A DNA stretch of 64,000 bases from Plectosphaerella cucumerina (lineage: Eukaryota > Ascomycota > Sordariomycetes > Glomerellales > Plectosphaerellaceae): positions 992,001 through 1,056,000 of the forward strand of contig JAGPXD010000003.1 in the NCBI GenBank assembly GCA_020746995.1. The letters run 5' to 3'. The translations under genes and the position numbers were made by a program. Numbering within the stretch: the first letter of the stretch is position 1; each line of letters opens with the position of its first letter. Below are positions 11,673 through 22,447 of the stretch, piece by piece. The notes under the pieces were generated by a model that did no database searches, had not been told where the DNA came from, and saw only the letters and a list, made by a program, of their open reading frames with translations.

Positions 11673-14410
11673 TCAAGCCTTCGACGCCCCCTCCTGAGCA
11701 GCAACCCTGCGGTCCGCCGTGTCCGTATGGTAGAGCTCGGGACACACCTCGTCCTTCTTCTGGAGGATCCACCTCCTGAACCACCACGGCAGTACCTGTG
11801 TGAGCTGGTACTTGGCGTGAGTTCGGTCCGGTACGGCAAAGACATAATCCAGCTCCTCCAGCGTCTTCTGCTTCGTCTCGGGCATGAACATGAAAATGAG
11901 GGCGAGGGCCACGAGATTCAGCCCGGCGTAGAATCCAAATGCACTAGAAGTTGTGTCAGCAACGAGGGTATACATGACTGGAGGCTGACGCGGCATCGTA
12001 CCCTGTGGCTGTCATGGCAATGAGCATGCGGGGGAACGTTAGACTGAGAATGGCTCCCCAGAAGTTGTTTGTTGCAACGCTGCGGTTACTCAGTCAGTTT
12101 TCTTGTTCGTGCTCGTTCCTCCTAATAGCTAATCCACCCTGGTAGACGATCACTTACGCCCACGACATTCCCATTTCACGGTGGCCCTAGTAGCTAGGTC
12201 AGCCTTTGTTCACCTCATCACCACTTCTTTGGTACATACCAAGTCGAACACCTCGGCCGAGTACATGAAAGGCACCGGACCTGCTCCTGGCGAGTAGAAA
12301 GCTGTGAAAAGGTAGACAAATGTGGCGACAGCGGCGATCCGAGGCGTGCTGTTCTCGACCCCGGGGTCGATGAGATAGCACAATCCGGCAGCTACAGGGC
12401 GTCAGCTCTACTTTCCAAGTACATGGCCATCTTCAGGTGGCCTGTAAGAACACCAGATCTTTCCCAAGACAACATACTAAGCAATGTCCAAAACATGTTT
12501 GGGAACTGTGACAAATGTTAGCAGTGATTTTTTGGGCACGATTTAGGGACACAAACAGTGAACAATAGCAGCGCACGGCGTCCGAACGTGTCGATCGTCC
12601 ATACGGCCGGCCAGGCGAATATGAAGTTGATGAGGCCGAAACCAAAGCTCGCCCACAAAGACGTATAGTCGGAGATTCCGCTTTCCTTGAAGATAGTCGC
12701 TGAATAAAAGGATATGATATTGATGCCGCACATTTGTCTACCGATACCACGGAGTCAGTAAGTTCCTTTCACGGCTATGTCAGGAGTCGTGGTAGTCTGT
12801 CTTAAGAGTTGGTAGCACATGAACCCCACGTGGCATAACGACTCGCGAGACAAACTCCTGACGACTCCTGACACAGTCTACTACAGCGATAAAGGACTCC
12901 GGTATAACTTACTGCGCTATCATTGCTATGCCTGATGCCCAAGTTGCTCGGCGAACGCGTGGGATCGTGAAAAGCTCGATGAAACGCTTGATGAAGGTTG
13001 ACTTTTTCTTTCGCAATGTGTTGGTGCCACCATTGACGCTGTGGACGAAATACTTCTCCTCTTCTAGCAGGCAGTGAATGTAGTACAGGTCCCGAGCGGC
13101 CTGGAGCGGGGTGTTGCGGAGGCGGAGGAGCGAGTTCCAGGCTTTTGGGTATTTGTTCTTTTTCATGTACCAGCGGGGGGACTCTGGCGAGAAGAAGACG
13201 CCAATGACAAGAGGCACGGCGGGAATAAAGGCAGAGCCAAATTGGAGTCTCCAGGAGATGGCGCCCGTCTTGCCGACGGCGAGGTTGGCGCAGGTTCCGA
13301 GGAAGATGCCCTGTTGAGGGGTGTCAGAATAAGGTAGCTCGCGTAGGTGCCCGTCAGGGGCAAACTCACAAAGGCAGTCCAAATCTGCCAGGACATCACG
13401 AGGCCGCCACGAATGATAGCAGGCGAGTTCTCGGCGGAGAAGACGGGGACGGTGACTTCCTTGAGACCCATGCCGATGCCCAGCAGCATCCTGCAGGCGG
13501 CGAGTTGGCCCCATGTCTGGGACACGGCCATGCCGAAGGGGGCGAGGAGGGAGAATATGGCGGCGATGAAGATGACGCCACGACGGCCGAGGAGGTCATT
13601 CAAGGGGTCCGAGATCCAACCCGCACTGTTCTGCATGTAAGTCACTTGTCACATATGGAAGATCGGAGGATGCACTGACAACACTATGGGACATGTCAGT
13701 CTTCTGCCTAGGTTCTATCAAATGAGAAGGGGATGAGACGTACGGCAGATGGTGATGTAAGGCATGGCATTGATGAAGCCAATGATCCAGCTGTTCTTGG
13801 CGCAGAGGCCTTCGTTGGCAACGGGGCCGCAGGCAGACCCCGCGGTGTCCGGGATGCCCAGGGCCGCGTGGAAAGTCAGGTTGGCGCCATTGCTACCAGT
13901 CTACCATCAAGGTCAGCATTCGCCAGAGTCACAAATAACAGCCAAAGACTCTACCTGATCCCACCCCTGAATTGCCGCGGCGATACTGTTGAGGAAGATA
14001 GTGTAGTACAACGGTTTCGGATGCTTCCAGCGGTGTGTGACTTCCTCCCTCAGAGCCTGCTTCTCGCTCTCATCGAGGTCCTCGGACGTCTCAAAGCCAG
14101 CGGGATCCTGAGCGACGAGGGCACCCTTGCGCAGCAGAGGGAGGATGTCTTCGGGCAGGCCCTTGTCTTGCTGGAACTGAGCGACGTCCTTGAGGAGCTG
14201 GTCGCGCGGGATGCCGCGCAGGGGGTTGCGGATCTCGCCGGAGGTGTTCTCGGTAAGGCTGGCCATCTGCTCGCGGTGTTCGGGAGTGACTCCGACGCCG
14301 CTGTTCTTGCCAGTGCTGTGGTGTTGTCAGCAGGGTGTGCTGGGGGTAGGAACGAGTGATCCTTACGACTCCTGCGGCGGGGATTCGGTGGTCTGCTTCT
14401 CGGTCGCCAT
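11673..14410 (-). CDS. MFS sugar transporter
   Basis: Twelve-helix proton-coupled sugar or polyol carrier of the plasma membrane. It begins MATEKQTTESPPQ at 14410. A long cytosolic N-terminus contains NPLRGIPRDQLLKDV and WKHPKPLYYTIFLNSIAAAIQGWDQ, followed by family signatures: GRRGVIFIAAIFSLLAP, RMLLGIGMGLKEVTVPV, PESPRWYMKKNKYPKAW, MIAQQMCGINIISFYS and the C-terminal PETKQKTLEELDYVF. About nine introns split it. The MIAQ/QMCG junction fixes one at 12738-12912 (175 bp), far longer than its neighbours because it contains a small inverted repeat. The protein is intact as far as can be read. Sugar specificity cannot be judged. Confidence 0.88.
12778..12873. repeat. Small inverted-repeat element inside an intron
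   Basis: TGTCAGGAGTCGT at 12778-12790 is repeated as its exact reverse complement ACGACTCCTGACA at 12861-12873. The 96-bp hairpin-capable unit lies wholly inside the 175-bp intron of the sugar transporter gene. It has the size and form of a tiny MITE; I could not identify a target-site duplication with confidence. Confidence 0.6.
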
Positions 14411-15429
14411 CTTGCAATTGTCCTGGGCGAGAGCCTCTAGACGTCTCGGGGGACAAGGGAGACAAGACGGCCGTGAAGACGAGGAGCGGGGTCTTGTACT
14501 TGGGAATGAGCTGCTGCCCTCGGACTCGGCTGCCAACAGGTCGCGCCGGGGATCGGCACTCCGCGGTGCAGTCGGCAGGATGCATCCTTGACGTCACGCG
14601 AGCAGATGTAACAGCCCGTTGCGCCTTTCAAACTGCCTCTGCCGTTCGTCCCGGCACCGCTTCACCGATCCTCTCTGGGGTAGCAGCAGACGGAATGGGT
14701 GTGGTCGAGATGGTGTGTAACAGCTTACCTCTGCCCCAGAGAGGGGTGCCATGTGGGATGGATAGACAAGCTTCCTTGGCTCTACCGCCAAGCAACGGCT
14801 ATCGGCGTGCTGGTCCCCTGCCAAGGGCATCTCTGCCCTGCCAATGCGCCAATGCCAGCAGCCGTTTGGCGGCAGCGAACCTGGGGTGAAGATCGACATC
14901 TGGCCAAGACGAAGACCAATCACGCCCATTGCGGTCTTGAGGTGTTTGTCAACTTGTCATCAAACGGGCGCTGGGGGTCTGCTTCAGGAATAGCGTTGGA
15001 GTTTTGGGTCGCATGCAGATCGGGAATGCCACCCAGGTCTTACGAATGCCGTCGGTCACGGGCCTCACGGCAGCCTGCATGACGTATTGCAAAGGCTTCT
15101 GGGGGGCAGCGAGTGTGGGGAGAACGAGAGCTGTTGAATGTAAGCAAGACCGGACGACGACCGTCTCTTGAACGGTCGGGAGCTTGAAGAGCTGATTGCT
15201 GGATGATGTTGGTGTAGGGCTGGAGCTAGCGATAGGCCCGAGTTCAGAAGGATGTCGTCCGGGGCAATGATCGACCTCACAACGAGACCAAGGGAGATCC
15301 GAGCTGGGATTGACGAAAGTCGCAGAGTAAGTCGCGAGTATCGCACAGCATCTTCAGTCCGCCACACCAGCTTCAGGGGATTTGTTCAGCGTACCTATCT
15401 ACCTAGGGACTTGCTACGTCGCGGATCGA
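14411..15429. other. Intergenic promoter-side region
   Basis: Upstream of the sugar transporter (transcribed leftward). Several GC-rich open frames of up to 177 codons overlap on both strands, but none shows a family signature or splice continuity. No gene called. Confidence 0.45.
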
Positions 15430-15530
15430 TTGACTCGCTGCTTCTGTTGACCCGCTGCGTCGGTTGACCCGCTGCGTCGGTTGACCCGCTGCGTCGGTTG
15501 ACCTACTCGTCGGTTAACCTGCTGTCTCTG
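15430..15530. repeat. 17-bp tandem repeat, six copies
   Basis: Six head-to-tail units built on TTGACCCGCTGCGTCGG. Units 2-4 (15447-15497) are identical. Unit 1 (15430-15446), unit 5 (16 bp, 15498-15513) and unit 6 (15514-15530) are diverged. The array lies in non-coding DNA between the sugar transporter promoter and the decayed region to the right. Confidence 0.85.
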
Positions 15531-17134
15531 AGGAGATTCTGCTGGCTACATAGGTACGCGCGGCTGAATCCCAAACTACCGCTGTTTTAAGTACTAGGAC
15601 AGTACTATACGACACTCGCGACTTCCTATACGATCTTCGTCAATTGAAATTCCACCAGAGCTCAGACTTAGGACCATCCCTTTCACTCATCTCAGGCTCG
15701 GGAGGTAAAAGAAAATCCGACCAAGATCACCTCTTTCCTTGTTTGAATTGAACCCGTTGTACAGACCTTCGATGGAGGCTTGCTGCGCTCCCGCCTGAGC
15801 GGCCGCAGTAGAGGCCTCGTTGCTGATGTGGGGAGCTGCCAGGTGCCGTTGATGCGGTCGGCTGACTGTATGGCGGGCCGTCGAAGCCCAAGTCGTCCAT
15901 TTCTGGGAGTTATGTCAGTCCTGCGATCGGTTTCACTGATAAAGAGGAGCCCTAATATGGTGATGGAAAGAGGCCCATTGATTCTTGCCCTGGTCGTCGA
16001 ATTCGATGCTGCTCATGTACTCGTTGCCGTAGATACCCTGTGGCGATAGAATTGTGGCTGCCGAAAGACAATTTAGGGATCAATTCGGTCTTGTCAACCT
16101 GGTATATAAAGACTGACATCGTTTCTTCTCTTTAGATATGTGATCGTGGGAGACTCGAAGTCGTGCTTGTGGAACCAGAAGGTCCCTGCCTCCACGTGAG
16201 TTAGGTTGCTGTTCAACTTGCTGACGTCCACGTTAAGTCCCTCGACCACGGTAGCTGCGACGCGGTCAGTCAATCAGCGATGTATGATCAAGGCCGCGGC
16301 CTGGCATGCTCACCCCGAGGAACCCATTTCTGGAGAAAGTCATCGGTTGACGGCGCGCTCATCAACTGTGAGTCGAAGCTATTCTGCGCCCGGGCCAGCG
16401 CCGCCAGCAGCCCCGGCACCAGTAGTGTCGTGCCTCAGGGTGTTCGCATTGAGCCTTTGTTGTCCTTGAGCGAAGGTATAAGGTCAGCCGTTGGATCTTC
16501 GAGGTCCGGTCGTCTTGATCGACGTAGGTCTTCAGGGACGCAGCATCTATGATGTGACGGATGATGAAGGAAGAGAAGTTCCATTGCTCGGTCTCCATAT
16601 CCGTGGATTTCCGCCACGGCCCCCAAAGATCCTCCTCGCCCAGAATTGAACGCCTTGAGGCCCGCAAGTCAGCCCATCTTGACAATATCGGAGCCAGTAC
16701 CGCGACAGAAGATTGGACGAGCACGCGATGCCCGGGATGTCTGCATCTTTGGTAGTGCTGTGCACGACAGGGTTTGGCTGTCCGCCAGCCAGTCATTGCC
16801 CGCCCTTATTTCCCGTGCATCTAGGTACAGTACGCGTATTCCGGGGGTCAAAGTCGCCTTGTTGGTGGAGTGCTTTCGCAAGGTCTTGATTAACCCTGGC
16901 AGCATCCGCCGTCTGGGGAGACGAGAGGGCACTGTTCGAGGGCTGCTGACCTGTTGTATCTCCATGCCAGGCCAGACAGCCTCGTCTTTCCTACTAACGC
17001 CACGTCAAAGTCACCTCCAATCTCATCGCGCGGGCTATGGAATTCAGCACACCGAACAGCATTCCAGTATGTCTCACATTGACAGAGGTACTCCCTGGCC
17101 TGGACTCGTTCTCAGAGAAGTTTGCCCATGTGCA
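15531..17134. other. Decayed coding-like region, unresolved
   Basis: Fragments that read like protein occur on the minus strand in different frames. Examples are LGEEDLWGPWRKSTDMETEQ around 16560-16640, AGTFWFHKHDFESP around 16150-16200 and IYGNEYMSSIEFDDQGK around 15985-16035. They cannot be joined by plausible introns into one protein, and I do not recognise a family. This may be the 3' continuation of the broken regulator next to it, a second degraded gene, or both. Confidence 0.35.
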
Positions 17135-18007
17135 CTACGCCGTTATCCCACAACTTCCAACCAGTGTAAAAAAATCTACTTCCGGCGAAGATCTCAGCGT
17201 CTGTGCCACTTCTCGGGCTGGTTTCAGCCCCTTGGTCGACATGTAGTCGAGACAGAACAGGATCCAGTCTCGGAGGGACATATCCTTTGCTGTCTGGGCT
17301 GCCACGTACAGCGCAGTCAGCACGTTGCGGCACTTCAGCCTCTGCAGCGGCGAGAGCGGCGAGAACGTCGCCGAGTTTTCGGCATTCGCCCCCTGCAGGA
17401 GGAATTGAGGCACCGCTGCACAAATTTCTGACGTGATTTCGACGATGCTGGCATCCACCGCGGGATCGGTATGAAGGGACCTGATGATGGCGCACATTTA
17501 CAGGCGCATGATTCGAAAGGCGTTGAGAACCTGCGTTGAATAGTGGCTGGGATAAATGTCGTAATGGGAGCCAAAGACAAGGGGACTCTTTAACGTTTCC
17601 TTACGCGGACGCCATGAGCGAGGAACCTTCATCTGGGCGTCGGCAAGCAGAAATTGAAGCTCGCGCGCCTTGGCGATAACCACGTCGACGTTGAACGATC
17701 CGCTTCTGATATCGGCACGAAGGTCTATGATTCTGGCAAGTAGACTCAGATATGTCAGCGAAGCATCTCGAGTGTAGCAACGTAGGTTCCGCAGCAGATC
17801 GGATACGCCATCTGGAAGGCGGACGCCGGCAGCGCCAAAGCTGATTATCAGGGTCATGGCGATTCGACGAGCAAGTCGAGTAGTGGTCGGATCCTGGTAG
17901 TCGGTGTTCGGGCGAGACCGGATGATGCCAAGGGCACCGTTAATGTGACTGAGCCGAGAGGCAGAAGGTCCCATGGCAAGCTGCTCTAAATTCATCTTCT
18001 CGTACAA
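17135..18007 (-). pseudogene. Truncated Zn2Cys6-type regulator relic (C-terminal portion)
   Basis: Two minus-strand open segments are contiguous and in the same frame: 17498-18007 (from NLEQLAMGPSASRLSHINGA to AFRIMRL) and 17135-17497 (MCAIIRSLHTDPAVDASI to FTLVGSCGITA). A single in-frame TAA separates them, where members of the family normally read straight through a helix of the RxxRLxxxEIIRSL type. The composition resembles the C-terminal half of fungal zinc-cluster regulators. No zinc cluster or start is present: the segment ends abruptly at 18007, where AT-rich DNA begins. I therefore call it a broken relic. A C-to-T change at a CAA codon would explain the stop but is only one possibility. 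Confidence 0.55.
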
Positions 18008-18220
18008 ATCACCCCCTCCCGGGGAAGGGGTGTTAGTAATGTATAAAAAATTAAGAAAACAAAAAAGTAAAAGGCGAGGATCTTAATTTAATACCTGTAT
18101 AGTCTAGGAGATACTCTACTCTATATTACAGGTAGTACATAGTCCTTACGATAGGGGACTAGGGTTATATACCTTACCGGGCTTAGTCTCTATAGGTCTC
18201 TCAAAACTTACAGAACTGCG
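18008..18220. repeat. AT-rich block, probable decayed mobile-element fragment
   Basis: About 210 bp of strongly AT-rich sequence (long A runs and TA-rich stretches around 18040-18180) is set in otherwise GC-rich DNA. It abuts the broken 5' end of the regulator relic. Such islands in ascomycetes are commonly repeats mutated by RIP. No element family recognised. Confidence 0.5.
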
Positions 18221-18853
18221 GTGTAGAAGATCAAGACGGACCACCAGCGCACCATCTCGTCGATTTCGCGTGTGCTTGGTGTGGATCCTTGCACGATGTT
18301 GACTTGGACCACGAAGGCGGGGAAGCGATGTTGCAGAATTCGACGCTGTCAAAATTGCTTGCGGTCGAAAGTCGAATAAGTAGTAAATCATGGTGCTGCA
18401 CGTGTTGGTGCCCTGTCTCCGAAGCCCTGCTCAACACAACTGTTCGCATCAGCACTAGAGACGACTACACGGAGGACATCGCCAGTGAGGATCATGTGAT
18501 GGCTGTCTCACGCCTGACGGCTTTGGCACAGGTACGTCGTGCCACTTGGTGTGCTGCTGGACTGGCGCAGCCCGAGCCCGACCTGGTTCTGGGTGGACTG
18601 GGGCAATAGCACAATGGCCACGTCGCAAGAACAGTGCCAATTGCATCATGGTTCATGTTGCGCGGCTTTCATTGCCCAGGTTCTGCATTCTTGGTAGTCG
18701 GGCTACACAAGGAAAACATTGGCGGTGTTGTACATGTCAAAGGCCAGGAACACAAAACCAAAAGAAAGGCGTCAAACGAAGGAAATCTTGAACCAACATC
18801 TCCGCCCTGCATGTCATCTGCCAGCAAGTAGGGATGTCCTAGAGTAAGGGACT
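18221..18853. other. Spacer, no gene recognised
   Basis: Open frames of about 106 codons (18289-18609, +) and shorter ones on the other strand have no recognisable motif. This lies downstream of the phospholipase-like gene, which is transcribed leftward and ends at 18854. Confidence 0.4.
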
Positions 18854-20246
18854 TCAGACAGTAGCAGTAGCCGGCAGCGGCGTCTCCTCCACCTTGACCT
18901 GCTCAGCAGGCTTCGCATCCCCGAGGAGACTTCCCACGAGCTGGATGGGGTAGTTCCAGAGCCCGCTGGCTTTGATCTGCACCACGGTCGTCGGGTACGT
19001 GAACCAGCTGGTAAATTCGTACTTGCGCCTGTTGGCGAGGTTGTTCCTCCGCTTGGGCGAGTCCTCGTATGTGAAGAGCGGCGCCAGGTCCTGCGGCTCC
19101 TTGAGGCTCTGCACCTTGTCCAGCACCGGGGCCCAGTCCCACGCGCGAAAATAGTCGGGCGATATGGAGCTACCCGTCTGCCAGGCGTGGAAGATCTCCT
19201 GGATCGACTTACGCAGGGCGCTGACGCACATGGCCCGGTTCTGGTCGTTCTCGCGGTCGAGCAGGCGCTTGTCGCCGTATGCGCGCCAGGTCTCGCCGCG
19301 CGGGTTGACCACGCGCAGGCCGATGGCCGAGTCCTCGTCGTGCATGTACTTGGAGCAGTAGTCCATGTCCGAGGGGATCGGCAGGGTCGAGGAGAAGCGG
19401 TGCAGCTGACGACGCGGGGTGCGCATGTGGCCGGCCGAGAAAGAGTCGGTGAGGTAGTGGTCGGCAAAGGCGTTCATGGTGTATGCCCTCTTGAGGGCGG
19501 CGACGTCGCCCTTGCCCTGCGCGGCCACGAGCATGGCGTGGGCGTGGCCGGCGTTGTACGCCTTTCGGGCCCAGACGCCAAAGTGGTCCCAGTTCATGAC
19601 AGCGAGGCCTAGGTAGCCGGCGACGCCGTCCGGGCGTTTGGCCGTTTCCTTGATGAAGGTGTTGTTGAGGTCTTGAAGCCCCGCGTAGACCACGGAGGGG
19701 TCAATGCCACCTGGCTTGTCGCGGTCTTTGAAGGCCGCGTTGACCTTGTCTTTCTCGTCTTCCAGGAGGCCAATGAGCTTTTTCCCATCAGCCGGCTGCC
19801 ACTCCGACTTGGCTGCCAGAGTGTTGTAAGCGTTGACGAAGCGGTCCATCTGCTCGGGGAGGGTGGCGCCATCGCTGATAGGCTCGTAGGTGCCGTAGAA
19901 GTCTCCGGCGAGCCCAATAATGGACCCGTAGGTGAGAGACAGGCCGCTGGGAAGGTCGAAGTAATACTCCCCAGCCTTGACGGTTTTAGCGTTACCCAGT
20001 TGCAGAGTAAGGTTGTCGCCGAGGAAGTCGTGCTCGCCGGGTTCGAAGCCTTGGGCCAGTCAGTAGATAGTTGTAGCAGTAGGCTGGGTCAGCGAACGTA
20101 CCAACTCGATTGTCAATGCTGTCAACATCATCGGGGGTCTCCTTGGGGCGCGGCACGAGCTTGGGACCGCTGCGGAACGAGAAGGTGTCGTTGAAGCCCT
20201 GGGCTTGGGCCTCCTTGAGGGACTCGTGGACTTCCGTGGCGGGCAT
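18854..20246 (-). CDS. Zinc-dependent phospholipase C-like protein (PLC/P1-nuclease fold)
   Basis: Two exons, 20102-20246 and 18854-20049, with one 52-bp intron (20050-20101) that joins NRVG to FEPGEHDFLGDN in phase. The protein (about 445 residues) starts MPATEVHESLKEAQAQGF and has no signal peptide. The central segment NAFADHYLTDSFSAGHMRTP carries the H-x3-D-x5-H pattern of bacterial zinc phospholipase C and S1/P1-type metal sites. A second GHAHAML lies a few turns upstream, and a conserved-looking YFRAWDWAPVLD follows. I infer a metal-binding hydrolase, perhaps acting on phosphoesters or phospholipids. The assignment rests on these motifs and the helical character; the substrate is unknown. 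Flanked by decayed DNA on the left and a long spacer on the right. Confidence 0.65.
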
Positions 20247-22447
20247 TTTGGTAGATTGGATCTGATGTTAGCCCGGCGCAAGTGGGTTCGATGTTGTATC
20301 TGGAGCATCCGCCTTGAGGACGGGCACTGGATGCCCTTTTATAGACGATTCGAGGCCACAAGATGCTCATCGTCTTAGCGACTCCATGTTCTTTAGCAGC
20401 ATCATCCGCTTGCAGAGCCATGGCGAAGCCGCATGCGTGCTTCTTCATGGCCAGTCTGTAAGTCGGACCGCGGGACAATGGCCCAGATGGAGGACCTTCA
20501 CTGCACGACAGCACTTTGACAGGTGGCCAGTGCAAACAGACCACGCGAGGGTCGCGAGGTCTCGCGTGGGAGCCATGGGAACGACCTGAACGGATGAGCC
20601 AGCCCCGCTCACAGTCGCGTGTTTCTCGCATGGGCTGCGGCTGGCCCTGAGACATTGTGCCTGCGCCAATGGGATTTCCCTCGGGAGGCATAATTCTGCA
20701 TGCAGATCAGGGTCGACGAGCAGGCCGATATCGCGTGAGCCGTCCCTTTGCCGTTTGACCGTTCCCGACACGCGAACGGCTCTCAGCTGAGTTTAGTCCG
20801 CGGACTGCAGTCCACACGGGATCTCTTCTGAAACCCTTCCTTGGCATCCCATTCAACTCGCTGGCCTCGTGCCGCATGCAACTTCGACAGATCTGGTGTG
20901 TAAGGTGAATCAAGGGTCTGGTCCGACGAGGGAAACATAGCCTTGGCAGTCGTGCCCAGTCTCGCAACAGCTCGAATGGGGCACCGGAAGGGGGCACCCA
21001 TGGCTTGCCCATGCCTGGCATGCTAAATCAGAGACGCGGCTGAGATGTGTCAAGGGAAGAAATGCTCCGGTCGTTCTTGGTCTGTTGCTGTTAAGGTAGT
21101 CCACGTTGGAAGAGCAGGTCGGTGACAGTGATGGCGCAAAGAAGAGGAAAGTGCCACCCTGGCGCTGGCGTTCGGGTTTCCAAGGTTGGTTGCAGGGCGT
21201 CGCGCGACCGGGTGACGGGCGGGTGATCGTAAAGCGGCGGGATCACCCAGCTCACCCGCTAGCCATCCGAAGGGTGATCGGGGAGATCATTTCACGCAAC
21301 TTTGCATGGATGGCACCAAGGCGCCGGCACCGCAAACAAGACTCAGCCCACCTAGGGCCAGACCTTGAGGCTCCTATGTCGCCAGATCATGGGACCTACT
21401 GAAGAACATGCTACCGCCTGCGAATTGCCTCTGGATCTTGCACGCGCCGAACCAGAGAAAATGGCCTTTCTTCTGGTCAACGGCAAGATCTCCAGCATGG
21501 TTGTTGAAGCCTCAATTTTCCCATTCCTAGTCCAACGGCGAGCGCCAGGCACTATCAGCTTGGCCGAAGCAAGCCCGGCGGCTGCGAACACGGGGGACCA
21601 AGTCTTTGATACGAGCTTGATCAATATCCTTGTGGGATTCAGGTGAACGGGGAAGCAGCTGAGTGGCTTCATTCAGTCTTTGACCTGTGACCCAAAAGTC
21701 AAGCTCTCATATTATCTTTCCATCTACCTACCTGCCATGTCTTGGCTTTGGAGTCATTCGGCTTAACAAAAGACAAGCCATCTAGCTCATCCATCGGAGG
21801 GACTTCTTCAAACCCTTCATGACGCCCGAAGTCGCCTCCATCACCAAACAAGCCAGACACAGCCCCATCCAACTCCTCCTCGAAACCCCACGTCAAGGAT
21901 AGTCTCTTCCCACCAATAGAAGCAAATAACGACTTCAAAATCAACTCCATCCTTCCCAGCCTCTGCCCATACCTCGGGCTATCCTCTCGGCAATCGTCTG
22001 ACCTCCCCCACGGAGACCCCGCACAGCCGGGGGACAAGCTTTCGGTGGAATGCCGGCCGATGGGAATAGTTCCCCGGGCTGCATGCACATCTTGCCGGAT
22101 CTGGCTCTCCCAGACAGGGGAGCTCGGTCGAAAGGGGGCTCAGGAAGGAGAATGGGGTGGACTTCCCCCGGGTAGGTGAAGATAGAGATGATATGGTTGA
22201 TGGAGGAAGGGATGCAGCGTCACCGTTGTGGCAAGCTATGCTTCTTGGCCGTGAGGGATGTTTTCCCGTCCAACCAGCTTGAGTGATGGTCGCTCGATGG
22301 GGCTTCTTCGTGATGTCGTTGTTGCCGGGTTTTCATGGATAAAGGAGCTGTGATCCAGCATCATTGTTGTGATCAGAGACATTGCTCAAGTCAGAAGTCT
22401 TGTTCTGCTGTGACACTTCTGTCGACAGACTCGCACAATTTCCCATC
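20247..22447. other. 2.2-kb intergenic region
   Basis: This separates the divergently transcribed phospholipase-like gene and GH28 gene, so it contains both promoters. Small open frames occur, including 129 codons on - at 21699-22088 with an acidic run (FEEELDGAVSGLFGDGG). None has splice support or a recognised domain, so no gene is called. Confidence 0.4.

Noticed and set aside
15430..15530. Repeat array considered as CRISPR
   Set aside because: The units are directly adjacent with no spacers and the genome is eukaryotic.
16646..17431. 261-codon plus-strand frame in the decayed region
   Set aside because: Overlaps the regulator relic on the other strand; no domain, and its composition is that of antisense GC-rich DNA.
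21699..22088. 129-codon minus-strand frame with an acidic run
   Set aside because: No homology recognised, no splice support; could be real but is not supportable from sequence alone.
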